Positions 53,951 through 63,313 of a DNA stretch of 64,000 nt are shown here, piece by piece. This DNA is from JAWKZG01 sp041396125 (GTDB lineage Bacteria; Pseudomonadota; Gammaproteobacteria; Competibacterales; Competibacteraceae). The notes below the pieces were generated by a model that saw nothing but the letters and a program-made list of their open reading frames with translations, made no database searches and was not told where the DNA came from. The translations under genes and the position numbers were made by a program. The DNA lies in assembly GCA_041396125.1 (NCBI GenBank), contig JAWKZG010000001.1, positions 992,001-1,056,000 on the forward strand. Reading direction: 5' to 3'. Each line of letters begins with the position of its first letter. Position 1 is the stretch's first letter.

Positions 53951-55118
53951 CTAGTGCGGTTGACAGATCGGCCCGCGCACTCACCGGGGTTAGGCCTGGC
54001 AAACGCTGTTGTTCCGGACCGGAACGGTGTATCCGGGCGGTGTTCCGGCGCGCCTCAAAGCGCAACTCCGGTTGCTGCTGCACACGAGTTTCACGGGCAT
54101 CAATCAGGCGGCGATAAACGGCCAGGTAATCCGCCGCCATACGGCGCGCCGAAAAATGGGTTTCGAAATATTGCCGGCAGGCGCGCCGGTCAATAGCGTC
54201 AATGCGCGCGACAGCATTCACCGCTTCCTCGATCGAGGACACAATGTAACCGCTGATACCATCCGCCATCACCTCGGGCACCGCGCCCTGGCGAAAAGCA
54301 ATGACCGGTGTGCCGCAGGCCATGGCCTCGATCATCACCAGCCCGAAAGGCTCCGGCCAGGCAATCGGAAACAGCAGCGCGCGGGCGCCTCCCAGCAGCG
54401 CATTTTTGCCCTGCTCGTCCACCTCGCCGATATATTCGATCAGGGGGTCGGCCAGATGCGGCTGGATACACGCCTCGAAATAGTCCCGGTCCACTGGATC
54501 GATCTTGGCCGCCATTTTCAGGGGCATACCGGTGCGCTGGGCGATTTTGATAGCAGTCTCCGGCCCTTTCTCCGGTGAGAACCGCCCCAGAAAAGCCAGA
54601 TAATCACCCGCCTGCGGCTGCCAGTCGTAGCAGGTTTCGGGCACTCCGTTATAAACCGTGGCAGCCCAGTTTGCCATCGGCAGCGGCGACCGCTGATGGC
54701 GCGCAATGGACACCAGCGGCATATCGGCAAACTCGGCGTACAGTGCTTGCAGATCCGGCAGATCCAGACGTCCGTGCAGCGTCGTCAGCTGGGGTACGCG
54801 CAATTGTCGCCAGAGCGGAAAATGCAGATAGTCCGTGTGGAAATGAATGATATCGAATTGCTGCGCCTGGCGCGCCACCGCCGCCAGCTGCAGCGTGTGC
54901 CAGATGGTCGGGTCGCGCGGCTCACGGCTCAGTCGCAACGCTTCCGGGATGATCGTCTGCAGTTTGGCACTGGTGCGTGAATCGCCGCTTGCGAACAGCG
55001 TCACATCGTGCCCCTGGCGCACCAGCTCTTCGGTCAGATAATGGACGACGCGTTCCGTGCCGCCATAGGTCTTGGGTGGAACGCTCTCGAACAAAGGTGA
55101 AATCTGTGCAATCTTCAT
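53928..55118 (-). CDS. glycosyltransferase family 4 protein
   Basis: A GT-B-fold glycosyltransferase of 396 residues. MKIAQISPLFESVPPKTYGG starts the N-terminal domain; the start at 55118 was preferred, though an ATG at 55136 has an equally good ribosome binding site. The C-terminal nucleotide-sugar domain has GRFSPEKGPETAIKIA and the EX7E-type region EPFGLVMIEAMACGTPVIAF. It precedes the debranching-type gene with an overlap. The pair is a recurring combination in proteobacteria, which suggests synthesis and turnover of a glucan or glycosylated solute. Confidence 0.85.
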   Translation of the reverse strand: MKIAQISPLFESVPPKTYGGTERVVHYLTEELVRQGHDVTLFASGDSRTSAKLQTIIPEALRLSREPRDPTIWHTLQLAAVARQAQQFDIIHFHTDYLHFPLWRQLRVPQLTTLHGRLDLPDLQALYAEFADMPLVSIARHQRSPLPMANWAATVYNGVPETCYDWQPQAGDYLAFLGRFSPEKGPETAIKIAQRTGMPLKMAAKIDPVDRDYFEACIQPHLADPLIEYIGEVDEQGKNALLGGARALLFPIAWPEPFGLVMIEAMACGTPVIAFRQGAVPEVMADGISGYIVSSIEEAVNAVARIDAIDRRACRQYFETHFSARRMAADYLAVYRRLIDARETRVQQQPELRFEARRNTARIHRSGPEQQRLPGLTPVSARADLSTALDDGSHYG

Positions 55119-55136
55119 TTCGCCTGCATACTCCAT

Positions 55137-55728
55137 TGGTTCCTCAGTTGTCTCAGCGCAACATCGCCGACTGCGACGTCTGTCGCTGTATAAGCAAACC
55201 TCAGAATTACACTGTGAAAAAACCTGATTTTTGGGGCGGGACCGGGTGACAGCTGCGTACACTACGCGGGCTATTCGGGCGGGAAATCGGGCGGACAGTC
55301 AAACCGCTGGCTATCCTGATACAGGACAGCTTATGCGCGATGGGCGATGTCATCCTGTCACGGGGTCGTCCCCCGGACAACGCAAAACCTTCCGTCCGAA
55401 CACCGTTCAGTCACGCCATACGCTAAAATAGGGGCAAATCAGACATGATCAAGAGTTGCTTTAATCCACTGCTCGCACACTCACCAACTATCACTTTTTT
55501 AACACGGCAATTTATTTCGCTTCTGCTAAAAGGGGGATGAGAATAGGCGGTAAGTACCGATGGTGTTCTTTGCTACAGCACTGATGGGTATTGGTTAAAT
55601 TTAGTGGTTTGGCTTATCCTTGCAACATCATAACAACACCACACCATAACCGCGTGTTTAGCCATAAAAACAAAGGCATTTCCCTGTCGTACCTATTGCG
55701 CCTGAGCTACCCTTCCCGAGATTAAAAC
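55137..55728. other. intergenic region
   Basis: About 590 bp between the GT4 gene and the divergent MMPL gene. I see no gene; the reading frames present have poor composition and no ribosome binding sites. Promoters for both flanking genes should be here. Confidence 0.45.
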
Positions 55729-58502
55729 ATGGAAAAAATAGTCAAAATTGCGACCCAGTGGCCGAAGCTGGTCTTTGCAGTGCTCTTGCTCATTTCCGCT
55801 GGGGCTGTATTACAGCTGGACAAGCTTACGGTTGATACCAGCGCCTCTGTACTGATGCTGGCTGACGACCCTGACAAAGCCTTTTACCAGACGCTACAAG
55901 AAACCTTCGGCTCCGATAATATCGCTATTGTCTACGTCGAGGATAAAGCGCTTTTCAGCCGCAAAAAACTGCAGCTCCTGCAGAGCGTCACGACGCAGCT
56001 GGCAGCCATCGAAGGCGTGGAAAAAGTAACCAGTCTGTTCACGCTGGAAAACGTTCAGACTGCAGATACCAGGCTGCAAGCGCCGTTGCTGATCGAGTCG
56101 ATCCCGGAAACCGATGCGGCGCTGGAATCCTTGCGCCGTACGGCCCTGAACAGCCCGTTCGCCCGCAATATTCTTTCCTCTGACGGCACCGCCACCGCCC
56201 TCTATATTCATTTCCGCCACGCGCTGGCCGGCACAGCCATTGATGCACATTTGGTAGACGCTATCGAGCAGGCGATAGCGCCGCTTATCAGAGAGGTCGT
56301 CACTTTTGCCCCGGACGATAACACCTTCGAGCGGGCGTTTCAGGTCGGCGCACCGTATCAGCGCCATTTACTGGCCACCACTCTGAGCAGCGATCTGACG
56401 CTGTTTGTCGTCCTGACCCTGGTTGTGGTTTTGCTCTGTCTGGGTGTTTATCTGAAATCACCGGGCAGCCTGCTTGTGCTGGTGGTGACCGCCGCTCTGA
56501 GCGGCTTGTGGAGTCTGGCCTGCATGGCGCTGCTGCAACTGCCGGTCACGCTTTTAACTGCCCTGCTGCCGGTGCTGCTTATCGCACTGGGATCGCTGCC
56601 AGGTATCCGGTTGCTTGATCATTACAGGTCTGGTCTGCGCGAGGGCCAGACTCCACAAGCGGCGTTGTGGTCGATGGTGGACAAGCTGAGCCCGGCATTT
56701 TTCCTGACCTTTGCCTGCAGCTGGCTGGCCGTATTGTCTCTCCGCCTGAACGACATTCTGGTTTTGCAGCAATTCGCGACAGCCGCCTCTTTGGCCTTGC
56801 TGTTCAGTTTTATTATCACGCTCATTTTACTGCCCCTTTATTTATCCACATTCGGCCACCGGCTGGCCCCTCAGCCTGTACCGGGCAATACCGCCGAATC
56901 GGCCCCAGACCGGGTAACCGGGTCGGGCCTGTTTAGCCGTGCCGCCGACGCCCTGATTCAAGCCATGCCGACCAATAAGATGACCGTGCCACTGCTGGCT
57001 ATCGTGCTGGCCGTGCTGCTGGGCGCTGGTATGGTGGCTATCAAAAGCAATAATGATCCGGCCGATTTTTTGAGTCGGTCAGCGCTTTTGCAATCCCGCA
57101 ATCATCTGGTGACTGAGCGCTTGCACGGCATGCAGACCTTTACGATTGTGTTCGGCAGCGAGCAGGATGGCGCATTCAAAGATCCGGCCCTGCTGAATGA
57201 GATTCAAAAAGTGCAGGACTTCATCCAGCAACTGAAACTCTTCGATACCAGCCTGGCAGTCACTGATCTGCTGAGCTATCTCCAGCGGGAAACGGGCGGC
57301 GGAGATATGCCCTATTACGGTTTGCCGGGTACTGCCGGGCCTGCCCCGAATTACCTACCGGCCCTGTGGGACAGTACTGCAATCAAACCGTTTGTATCGG
57401 CGGATTACAAACAGGCTATTGTGCGGGTCTGGCATCACTACACCACATCCCAGGACTTACAGCAGGCATTGACCAGTCTGCAGGCTTATACCGATTCGCT
57501 GGACAAGCGTCTGGAAGTACGTTTCAGCGGTGCCGATATTCTGCTGGCGGCAGCGGCGGATTCGCTGCTGAGCGGTCAGGTGAAGTCGCTGACAGCACTG
57601 ATGCTGGCTATGTTTGTCTTGATTTCGCTGCTGTTTTAAAATTTAAGCCGGGCTGATTGCCCTGCTGCCCAATCTTGCAGCGCTTGCCATCCTGTTTGGC
57701 GTGATGGGTTATCTGGCCATCCCTTCACGGTTCTGACTGCGCCGATAACTGTCATCGGTCTCGCTATCGGACTGGGCTATACCTTGCGCTTAATGCTGCG
57801 GCAGAATGAAGAAATCCGCACCTCCGCCCAGGACAAACAGGACATAAAACGCACGCTGCGAACCGAAATCACCCCTATCCTTACCAGTGCAACCCTGCTT
57901 ATTCTAGGGTTTGGCGTTCTGCTGGTCGCCGACCTCAAGCCGATTGCCCAGAGCGGCGGTCTGGCGGTACTCATCCTGCTCACGATGCTGCTGGCCAATG
58001 TGTATATCACCCCGCTGCTGCTAGGCTCGATGCGCTTTGTCACGTTGTGGGGCATGGTCACCGTGAATGTCAGCGCGAGATTATCAATAACTGCGACCTG
58101 TTCAAAAACATGCATACCTGGCAGATCAAGCAAATTATTCTGCTGTCGCAGGTACAGCACATCGAGGCCGGCACGGTATTTATCCAGCAGGGCGAGGTCG
58201 GTCACGAAATGTACGTTATTCTGGCCGGCACGGCCCGCGTCGAGACTGTCAGCACGGAGGGCAGTCGGCAGCTCATTATCACCCTGCATGAGGGTCAGGT
58301 CATTGGCGAAGTCGCGCTGGTATCCCAGGCCGAACGCACCGCTGATGTCGTCGCCGAGACTGATTTACAAGTGCTGGTACTGGAATGGAAAGCGCTGGAG
58401 CGGCTGGGCAGTTTCCTGCCGATGATTTCGGCGCGGCTGTTTCTCAATATTGCCAATATCATCGGCAATCGCCTGGCGGACGAACTCAGCCAGCAGCGTT
58501 AA
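55729..58502 (+). pseudogene. MMPL/RND permease fused to a cyclic-nucleotide-binding domain, frameshifted
   Basis: A protein of about 920 codons. The first 636 codons are intact: an N-terminal helix, a periplasmic loop, a helix block (LVVVLLCLGVYLKSPG), a second loop, and the start of the second helix block. The rest of that block (LIALLPNLAALAILFGVMGYLAIP and VLTAPITVIGLAIGLGYTLR) lies in other frames, owing to lost bases near 57632-57655 and at the C3 run 57721-57723. A final break near 58046-58052 leads to a C-terminal domain of about 150 residues. This domain has the cyclic-nucleotide-binding signature EAGTVFIQQGEVGHEMYVIL and GQVIGEVALVSQAERTADV. The linker LFKNMHTWQIKQIILLS joins the two. 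Confidence 0.8.
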
Positions 58503-58661
58503 CCGTCAATAAAAGTATCCGACCAGGATATTCCGGCCCGAGAATGGCGTTTGGTGCGCGCCGTTTGTCATTATGGCCGGCCCGCCAGGGCATACGCTAG
58601 GCGAATATACCGAGGCATGTTATTTTTAGCCTGCACCCCAGAAGACGAGGAGATAATTATC

Positions 58662-59495
58662 ATGCAAAAAATCATCATCGGCCTGGCCGCCGCTGTCACC
58701 ACTTTCGTCACTGCTACAGCCAGTGCTGAGCAATGCAGCAACGAGGTCTGGAACAAAGTCATGGAGCGCGGCACATTAGTGGTCGGCGTCAAGGCTGATT
58801 ACAAACCGTGGGGCTTTCGCAACGAATCGGGCGAGCTTGTGGGCATGGAAGTCGACATGGCCAAAGACGTTGCTGACACCATGGGAGTTGCGCTTGAACT
58901 GGTGCCGGTCCAGTCGTCGAACCGAATGCAGTTTCTTGAGCAGGGCAAGATTGATCTGATGATTGCTACCATGTCGGATCGGGCGGATCGGCGCGAGATT
59001 GTCGGCATCGTCGGCCCCAATTACTACACCTCCGGCACCAATGTGATGGCCCCCAAGGCGTTGGGCCTGAAAGACTGGGAAGAACTGCGCGGCAAGCCGG
59101 TCTGCGGCAAGCAGGGCGCATTTTATAATCAGATTATCGAAGAACGCTATGGCGCCGAGATTATTGCGTTTACCGGCAACGCCGAAGCCAAACAGGCACT
59201 GCGCGACCGCAAATGCATCGCCTGGGTCTATGACGATTCCTCGATCATGTCCGATATCGCCTCGGGCAATTATCCGGACTTTGAAATGCCACTCCCGTCC
59301 GAGGACGATAACCCCTGGGGTCTGGCGGTACCGAAAGCCGAGCAACACTGCATCTTCGGTCGCTTCATGTCAGGCATGCAATATAACTGGCATCAGTCGG
59401 GCCGCCTGATTGATCTCGAGCAAAAATGGGGCATCCAGCCCACCGCTTATCTGCAAGCCCAGCATGAACACCTCAAGGACTGGCTGGCCGAGTGA
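58662..59495 (+). CDS. polar amino-acid-type ABC transporter substrate-binding protein
   Basis: A 277-residue periplasmic protein of the SBP_bac_3 family. The signal peptide (MQKIIIGLAAAVTTFVTATASA) is cut near residue 22. Characteristic segments are GTLVVGVKADYKPWGFRNES, ELVGMEVDMAKDVA, and DLMIATMSDRADRRE. The ATG at 58662 is preceded by GAGGAG; the upstream part of the open frame is not coding. It starts a four-gene operon. The ligand may be an amino acid or a related small acid or aromatic. Confidence 0.87.
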   Translation: MQKIIIGLAAAVTTFVTATASAEQCSNEVWNKVMERGTLVVGVKADYKPWGFRNESGELVGMEVDMAKDVADTMGVALELVPVQSSNRMQFLEQGKIDLMIATMSDRADRREIVGIVGPNYYTSGTNVMAPKALGLKDWEELRGKPVCGKQGAFYNQIIEERYGAEIIAFTGNAEAKQALRDRKCIAWVYDDSSIMSDIASGNYPDFEMPLPSEDDNPWGLAVPKAEQHCIFGRFMSGMQYNWHQSGRLIDLEQKWGIQPTAYLQAQHEHLKDWLAE

Positions 59496-59559
59496 TACTG
59501 ACTAAGCGCACCGCTACGGTTTTTATGACCACTGGCGGTGCGCTAATCGAGGCATCATT

Positions 59560-60312
59560 ATGAGCGGTTTCGAGGAATTTTTCCGCCAGCTTGCAGAAGA
59601 ATATCCGCGCTGGAATTTCATCTGGCTGTACGAGGCACGCCAGACCGAAAAAATTCTCAGCGGCATCTGGATGACCATCCAACTGTCAGTAGCCTGTGTG
59701 ATCCTGTCGGTCATTATTGGCGTAATCGGTGCCGCCCTGCAGGGCGCACGCTCGGCCCTGGTCCGGGCACTGGTGCAGGGGTATATCCAGTTCTTTCGCA
59801 ACACCCCGCCGCTGGTGCAGTTGCTGTTTTTCTATTTTGCGCTGGGCCAGTTCACACCGACCTACTCGCCCGACGGCTGGCTGCAAGTGCCGATTATTTC
59901 CAATGTGGGCTGGGCGATTATCTCGCTCTCTTTCTTCGCCGGCGCGTTCAATATCGAGATTTTTCGGGCTGGCATCGAGACGGTCCCCGAATCCACCCGC
60001 GAAGCGAGTGAAAGCCTCGGTTTTACGCGCTTGCAGACGTACCGTTATATTGTCTTGCCGCTGGCTTTCCGGATCAGCCTGCCGGCCCTCAACAATAATC
60101 TTGTCAATTTAGTCAAGACCACCACCCAGGCCTTCGCCATTGCGGTGCCGGAACTGTTGTATCAGTCGGTTACGATCTGGAATGATTTTCCGAGCGCCCA
60201 GAATCCGACCATGCTGCTGCTGTTCGTGGTCTATATCGTGCTCGTTGCCATTCTGGTATTTGGCATGCACCGTTGGGAACGCGCGATGAGGATACCCGGT
60301 TATGGCCAATAA
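59560..60312 (+). CDS. amino-acid-type ABC transporter permease (first)
   Basis: A 250-residue HisQ/HisM-type permease. Five hydrophobic segments are visible; the conserved QFFRNTPPLVQLLFFYFALG and the EAA loop ESTREASESLGFTRLQTYRYIVLP (in two parts) are diagnostic. Its end overlaps the start of the second permease by 11 bp. Confidence 0.9.
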   Translation: MSGFEEFFRQLAEEYPRWNFIWLYEARQTEKILSGIWMTIQLSVACVILSVIIGVIGAALQGARSALVRALVQGYIQFFRNTPPLVQLLFFYFALGQFTPTYSPDGWLQVPIISNVGWAIISLSFFAGAFNIEIFRAGIETVPESTREASESLGFTRLQTYRYIVLPLAFRISLPALNNNLVNLVKTTTQAFAIAVPELLYQSVTIWNDFPSAQNPTMLLLFVVYIVLVAILVFGMHRWERAMRIPGYGQ

Positions 60313-61192
60313 AATCCCCGGTGTCAGCGCGCCGGCGCATACCCGTCTGGCAGTACTCAAACCCTTTCGCCCGACTGTCACCGGGCCGGACCCGATGCTG
60401 TTTACCCGCTGGCTGGCCGGACTGCCGGTCTGGACACCGCTGGTAATTTTGCTGCTCTGCTTCGGCTGGGCCGCTGTCGCGCATGCCCAATCGCGCTTTG
60501 GCTATGCCGAGGCCAGCGCGGCATTATGGCGCTGGATGCCGTTTCTGATCTGGTCCGGGTTTTTCTTCAATGTGCTGATTTCGGTACTCGCCATGGCCAT
60601 CGGCACTGTTGTCGGCGCTGTGCTGGGACTGGCGCAGATATCACTCAATCCGATTGTGCGCCGGCTGGCCTGGTTCATCACCCAACTGTTTCGCAACTCG
60701 CCCTGGCTGGTGATTCTGTTTATCGTGCTGCTGGCTTTTCCGTTCGAGATCAGGATTGGTGATCTGATCATTCCCGTGCCGGACTGGATCAAGGCAGTGA
60801 TTGGCCTGAGCCTGCCGGTGATGGCGAATATTTCCGAAATCGTGCGCGGCGCGGTCAATTCGGTGCCCACCGCCCAATGGGAGGCTTCCGAAAGCCTGGC
60901 TTTCAGTCGCCGCCAGACGCTCTGGCAAATCATTCTGCCGCAGTGCTATAAGCGGATGATCCCGCCGTGGATGAACTGGTACGCGATCCTCACCATGGCA
61001 ACGCCCTTGTGCTCGCTGCTGGGGGTCGAGGAACTCATTACATTAATTCGACAGGCGATGGAAAGCGAAAACAATCACCCGGAGCTGCTGTTACCTTTTT
61101 TTGGTTTCGCGCTGGTGATGTTTTTCGCCTACTGCTATCCCATCGCACGTTTGACCATTGCGCTGGAACGCCGCTATGCCATCAAGTTTTAA
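60302..61192 (+). CDS. amino-acid-type ABC transporter permease (second)
   Basis: A 296-residue partner permease with an extended N-terminus. Key segments are TQLFRNSPWLVILFIVLL and the EAA loop AQWEASESLAFSRRQTLWQI. The longer N-terminal part (residues 1-75) has one additional hydrophobic segment. It lies 9 bp before the ATPase gene and forms a heterodimer with the previous permease. Confidence 0.9.
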   Translation: MANKIPGVSAPAHTRLAVLKPFRPTVTGPDPMLFTRWLAGLPVWTPLVILLLCFGWAAVAHAQSRFGYAEASAALWRWMPFLIWSGFFFNVLISVLAMAIGTVVGAVLGLAQISLNPIVRRLAWFITQLFRNSPWLVILFIVLLAFPFEIRIGDLIIPVPDWIKAVIGLSLPVMANISEIVRGAVNSVPTAQWEASESLAFSRRQTLWQIILPQCYKRMIPPWMNWYAILTMATPLCSLLGVEELITLIRQAMESENNHPELLLPFFGFALVMFFAYCYPIARLTIALERRYAIKF

Positions 61193-61201
61193 GGTAACGC
61201 C

Positions 61202-61960
61202 ATGACTGCACAATCCGCGTGGACACCTGATCAACCCATTATTGCCATCAACGATGTGCATAAATCGTTCGGCGAGCTGGAAGTCCTTAAAGGCATTTCG
61301 TTTAATGTCATGAAGGGTGAAGTCGTCTGTATCATCGGGCCTTCGGGCTCCGGCAAATCAACCCTGATCCGCTGCATCAATGCGCTGACAACGATTCAGG
61401 CAGGCTCGATCAAGGTCGAGGGGCAGGAGGTACACGACCCGGAGCTGGACAAACTGGCACTGCGCCGGAAAGTCGGCATGGTGTTCCAGCAGTACAATCT
61501 GTTTCCACACAAAACCGCCTTGCAGAATCTGATGATGGCACCGCTGCTGGTGCTGAAACAGCCCAAGGACGAGGTCGAACAACGGGCCCGCGCCTTACTG
61601 CAAAAAGTTCGTCTGGACGGCAAGGAAAACAGCTATCCCGGTGAACTTTCCGGTGGCCAGCAACAGCGTGTGGCTATCGCCCGTTCGCTGGCGATGAACC
61701 CGGATGTCATGCTGTTTGACGAGGTCACCGCGGCGTTGGACCCGGAAACCGTCAAGGAAGTGCTGATCACGATTAAAGAACTGGCGGCTGAAGGCATGAC
61801 CTGTATTCTGGTGACCCATGAAATGGGCTTCGCCCGCGAAGTGGCCGATCACATCTATTTCACTGACCGTGGCGTTATCGTCGAGCACGGCCCGCCAGAG
61901 ACGTTTTTCAGCGAGGCCAGAGATCCACGCACGCGGGAGTTTCTCAGCCAGATTCTGTAA
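61202..61960 (+). CDS. amino-acid-type ABC transporter ATP-binding protein
   Basis: A 252-residue GlnQ/HisP-type ATPase. Walker A is IGPSGSGKST, the signature LSGGQQQRVAIARSLA, Walker B VMLFDEVTAALDPE, and the His loop VTHEMGFAREVADH. It is the last gene of the transporter operon and is convergent with the second pobA-like gene, 27 bp away. Confidence 0.93.
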   Translation: MTAQSAWTPDQPIIAINDVHKSFGELEVLKGISFNVMKGEVVCIIGPSGSGKSTLIRCINALTTIQAGSIKVEGQEVHDPELDKLALRRKVGMVFQQYNLFPHKTALQNLMMAPLLVLKQPKDEVEQRARALLQKVRLDGKENSYPGELSGGQQQRVAIARSLAMNPDVMLFDEVTAALDPETVKEVLITIKELAAEGMTCILVTHEMGFAREVADHIYFTDRGVIVEHGPPETFFSEARDPRTREFLSQIL

Positions 61961-61987
61961 TGCCGGCGGGCACCCGTCAGCAACACA

Positions 61988-63160
61988 TTATTCGAACGGC
62001 AGACCGGCGTATTGCTCACACATCGAGTGCTGAGCAGATTCGGAGGCAGCGATATAGTCAAGCTCGATCTCCTGGACGCGCTGGTCAAAGGCAGTCTGAT
62101 CGGGAAACCGGTGCAGCAGCTTCGTCAACCACCAGGAAAAGCGGGCTGCTCCCCAGACGCGCCGCAACGCCATATCCGAGTAGCTGTCCAGATACCGCGT
62201 TGAGCGCTGGCAGTAAAATTCGATGAATGCGCGGGATAAATAATAAACATCCGAGATGGCCAGATTCAGGCCTTTGGCACCGGTTGGCGGTACGATATGC
62301 GCTGCATCGCCGGCCAGGAATAAATGCCCGTAACGCATCGGTTCGGCAACAAAACTGCGCAGTGGTGCGATGGATTTTTCGAGCGCCGGCCCGGTCACAA
62401 TCTGCTTGGCGATCTCGGCCGGGAATCGTGCTTTAAGCTCGTCCCAGAAGCGCTCATCGGGCCAGTCCTCAAGCCTGGTATCCAGCTCGCACTGAATATA
62501 GTAGCGACTCAGCATGGGACTGCGTTGCGAAGCCAGTGCAAAACCACGCTCATGGCTGGCATAAATGATATCTTTCAACGGCGGCGTTTCTGACAGAATG
62601 CCCAGCCAGCCAAACGGGTAAATTTTTTCAAACGTCCGCAGTACGGAAGCCGGAATCGCCTGCCGGCTGACACCATGAAAACCATCACAACCGGCAATAA
62701 AATCGCAATCGATACGGTGCCTCTGGCCGTCTTTCTGATAGCTGAGATAAGGCTTGTCGCTGCTGATTTCATGCGGGGTCACCGCCTCGGCCTCATCAAT
62801 AATGCGAGCGTCTATCGCATCCAGCGCAGCGTAGAGATCCTCGGTGATTTGCGTCTGGCCGTATGCCATCATCTGCTTGCCGGCATATTTCCGGGTGTCG
62901 ATGAAAAAAAGGCTTTTGCCGGCCCAAGCAATACAGGTGCCGTCATGGGCGTGGCCTTCGCGTTCCATACGCTCGCCTACCCCGGCCTGCCGCAGCACTT
63001 CGACCGACCCCCACTCCAGTACCCCAGCCCGAATACGGGCCAGCACATACGCACGGCTGCGCTGCTCCAGCACAATATTGTCGACACCGTTGTTGTGCAA
63101 CATCAGTGACAGCAGCAAGCCGGCTGGCCCGCCGCCGATAATGCCAACTTGAGTATGCAT
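61988..63160 (-). CDS. 4-hydroxybenzoate 3-monooxygenase-like flavoprotein (second copy)
   Basis: A 390-residue PobA-type FAD hydroxylase, clearly related to the enzyme at 24135-25313 but diverged. It keeps GIIGGGPAGLLLSLML, ARIRAGVLEWG, the Tyr201-like residue in IIYASHERGFALASQRS, and FLAGDAAHIVPPTGAKGLNLA. The cofactor helix reads EQRSRAYVLA where the Pseudomonas enzyme has ERQTPDYVLG, and the C-terminus EQYAGLPFE differs from ENYVGLPY. NADH use or a related substrate is possible. A GGAGGAA precedes the ATG. It is next to an ABC importer that might carry its substrate. Confidence 0.85.
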   Translation of the reverse strand: MHTQVGIIGGGPAGLLLSLMLHNNGVDNIVLEQRSRAYVLARIRAGVLEWGSVEVLRQAGVGERMEREGHAHDGTCIAWAGKSLFFIDTRKYAGKQMMAYGQTQITEDLYAALDAIDARIIDEAEAVTPHEISSDKPYLSYQKDGQRHRIDCDFIAGCDGFHGVSRQAIPASVLRTFEKIYPFGWLGILSETPPLKDIIYASHERGFALASQRSPMLSRYYIQCELDTRLEDWPDERFWDELKARFPAEIAKQIVTGPALEKSIAPLRSFVAEPMRYGHLFLAGDAAHIVPPTGAKGLNLAISDVYYLSRAFIEFYCQRSTRYLDSYSDMALRRVWGAARFSWWLTKLLHRFPDQTAFDQRVQEIELDYIAASESAQHSMCEQYAGLPFE

Positions 63161-63207
63161 CCGGCTTCCTCCAAAGGTTTTATCTCAGGAAAAGCATTTT
63201 ATTTTTC

Positions 63208-63241
63208 TATTGATCAACGTCTTAAAAATATTGATGAACGT
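63208..63241. promoter_or_regulatory. 21-bp-spaced direct repeat upstream of the second pobA-like gene
   Basis: TATTGATCAACGT and TATTGATGAACGT start 21 bp apart, two DNA helix turns, so they face the same side. Direct repeats of this spacing are typical of AraC-family sites. They lie about 50-80 bp upstream of the ATG. PobR of some bacteria is an AraC-type activator of pobA, but no such gene is in the window. Confidence 0.5.
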
Positions 63242-63313
63242 TTAGTACATTATTGTGTTGAAGCAGGTGTTGAAACCGGAGCTGTTTTTGCAGCCGCTCC
63301 GACAGAACCGGGT

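Noticed and set aside
57784..58425. Separate gene made of the end of the MMPL frame
   Set aside because: Its first 85 or so residues are the last MMPL helices and the remainder is out of frame with the cyclic-nucleotide-binding domain; it is a product of frameshifts.
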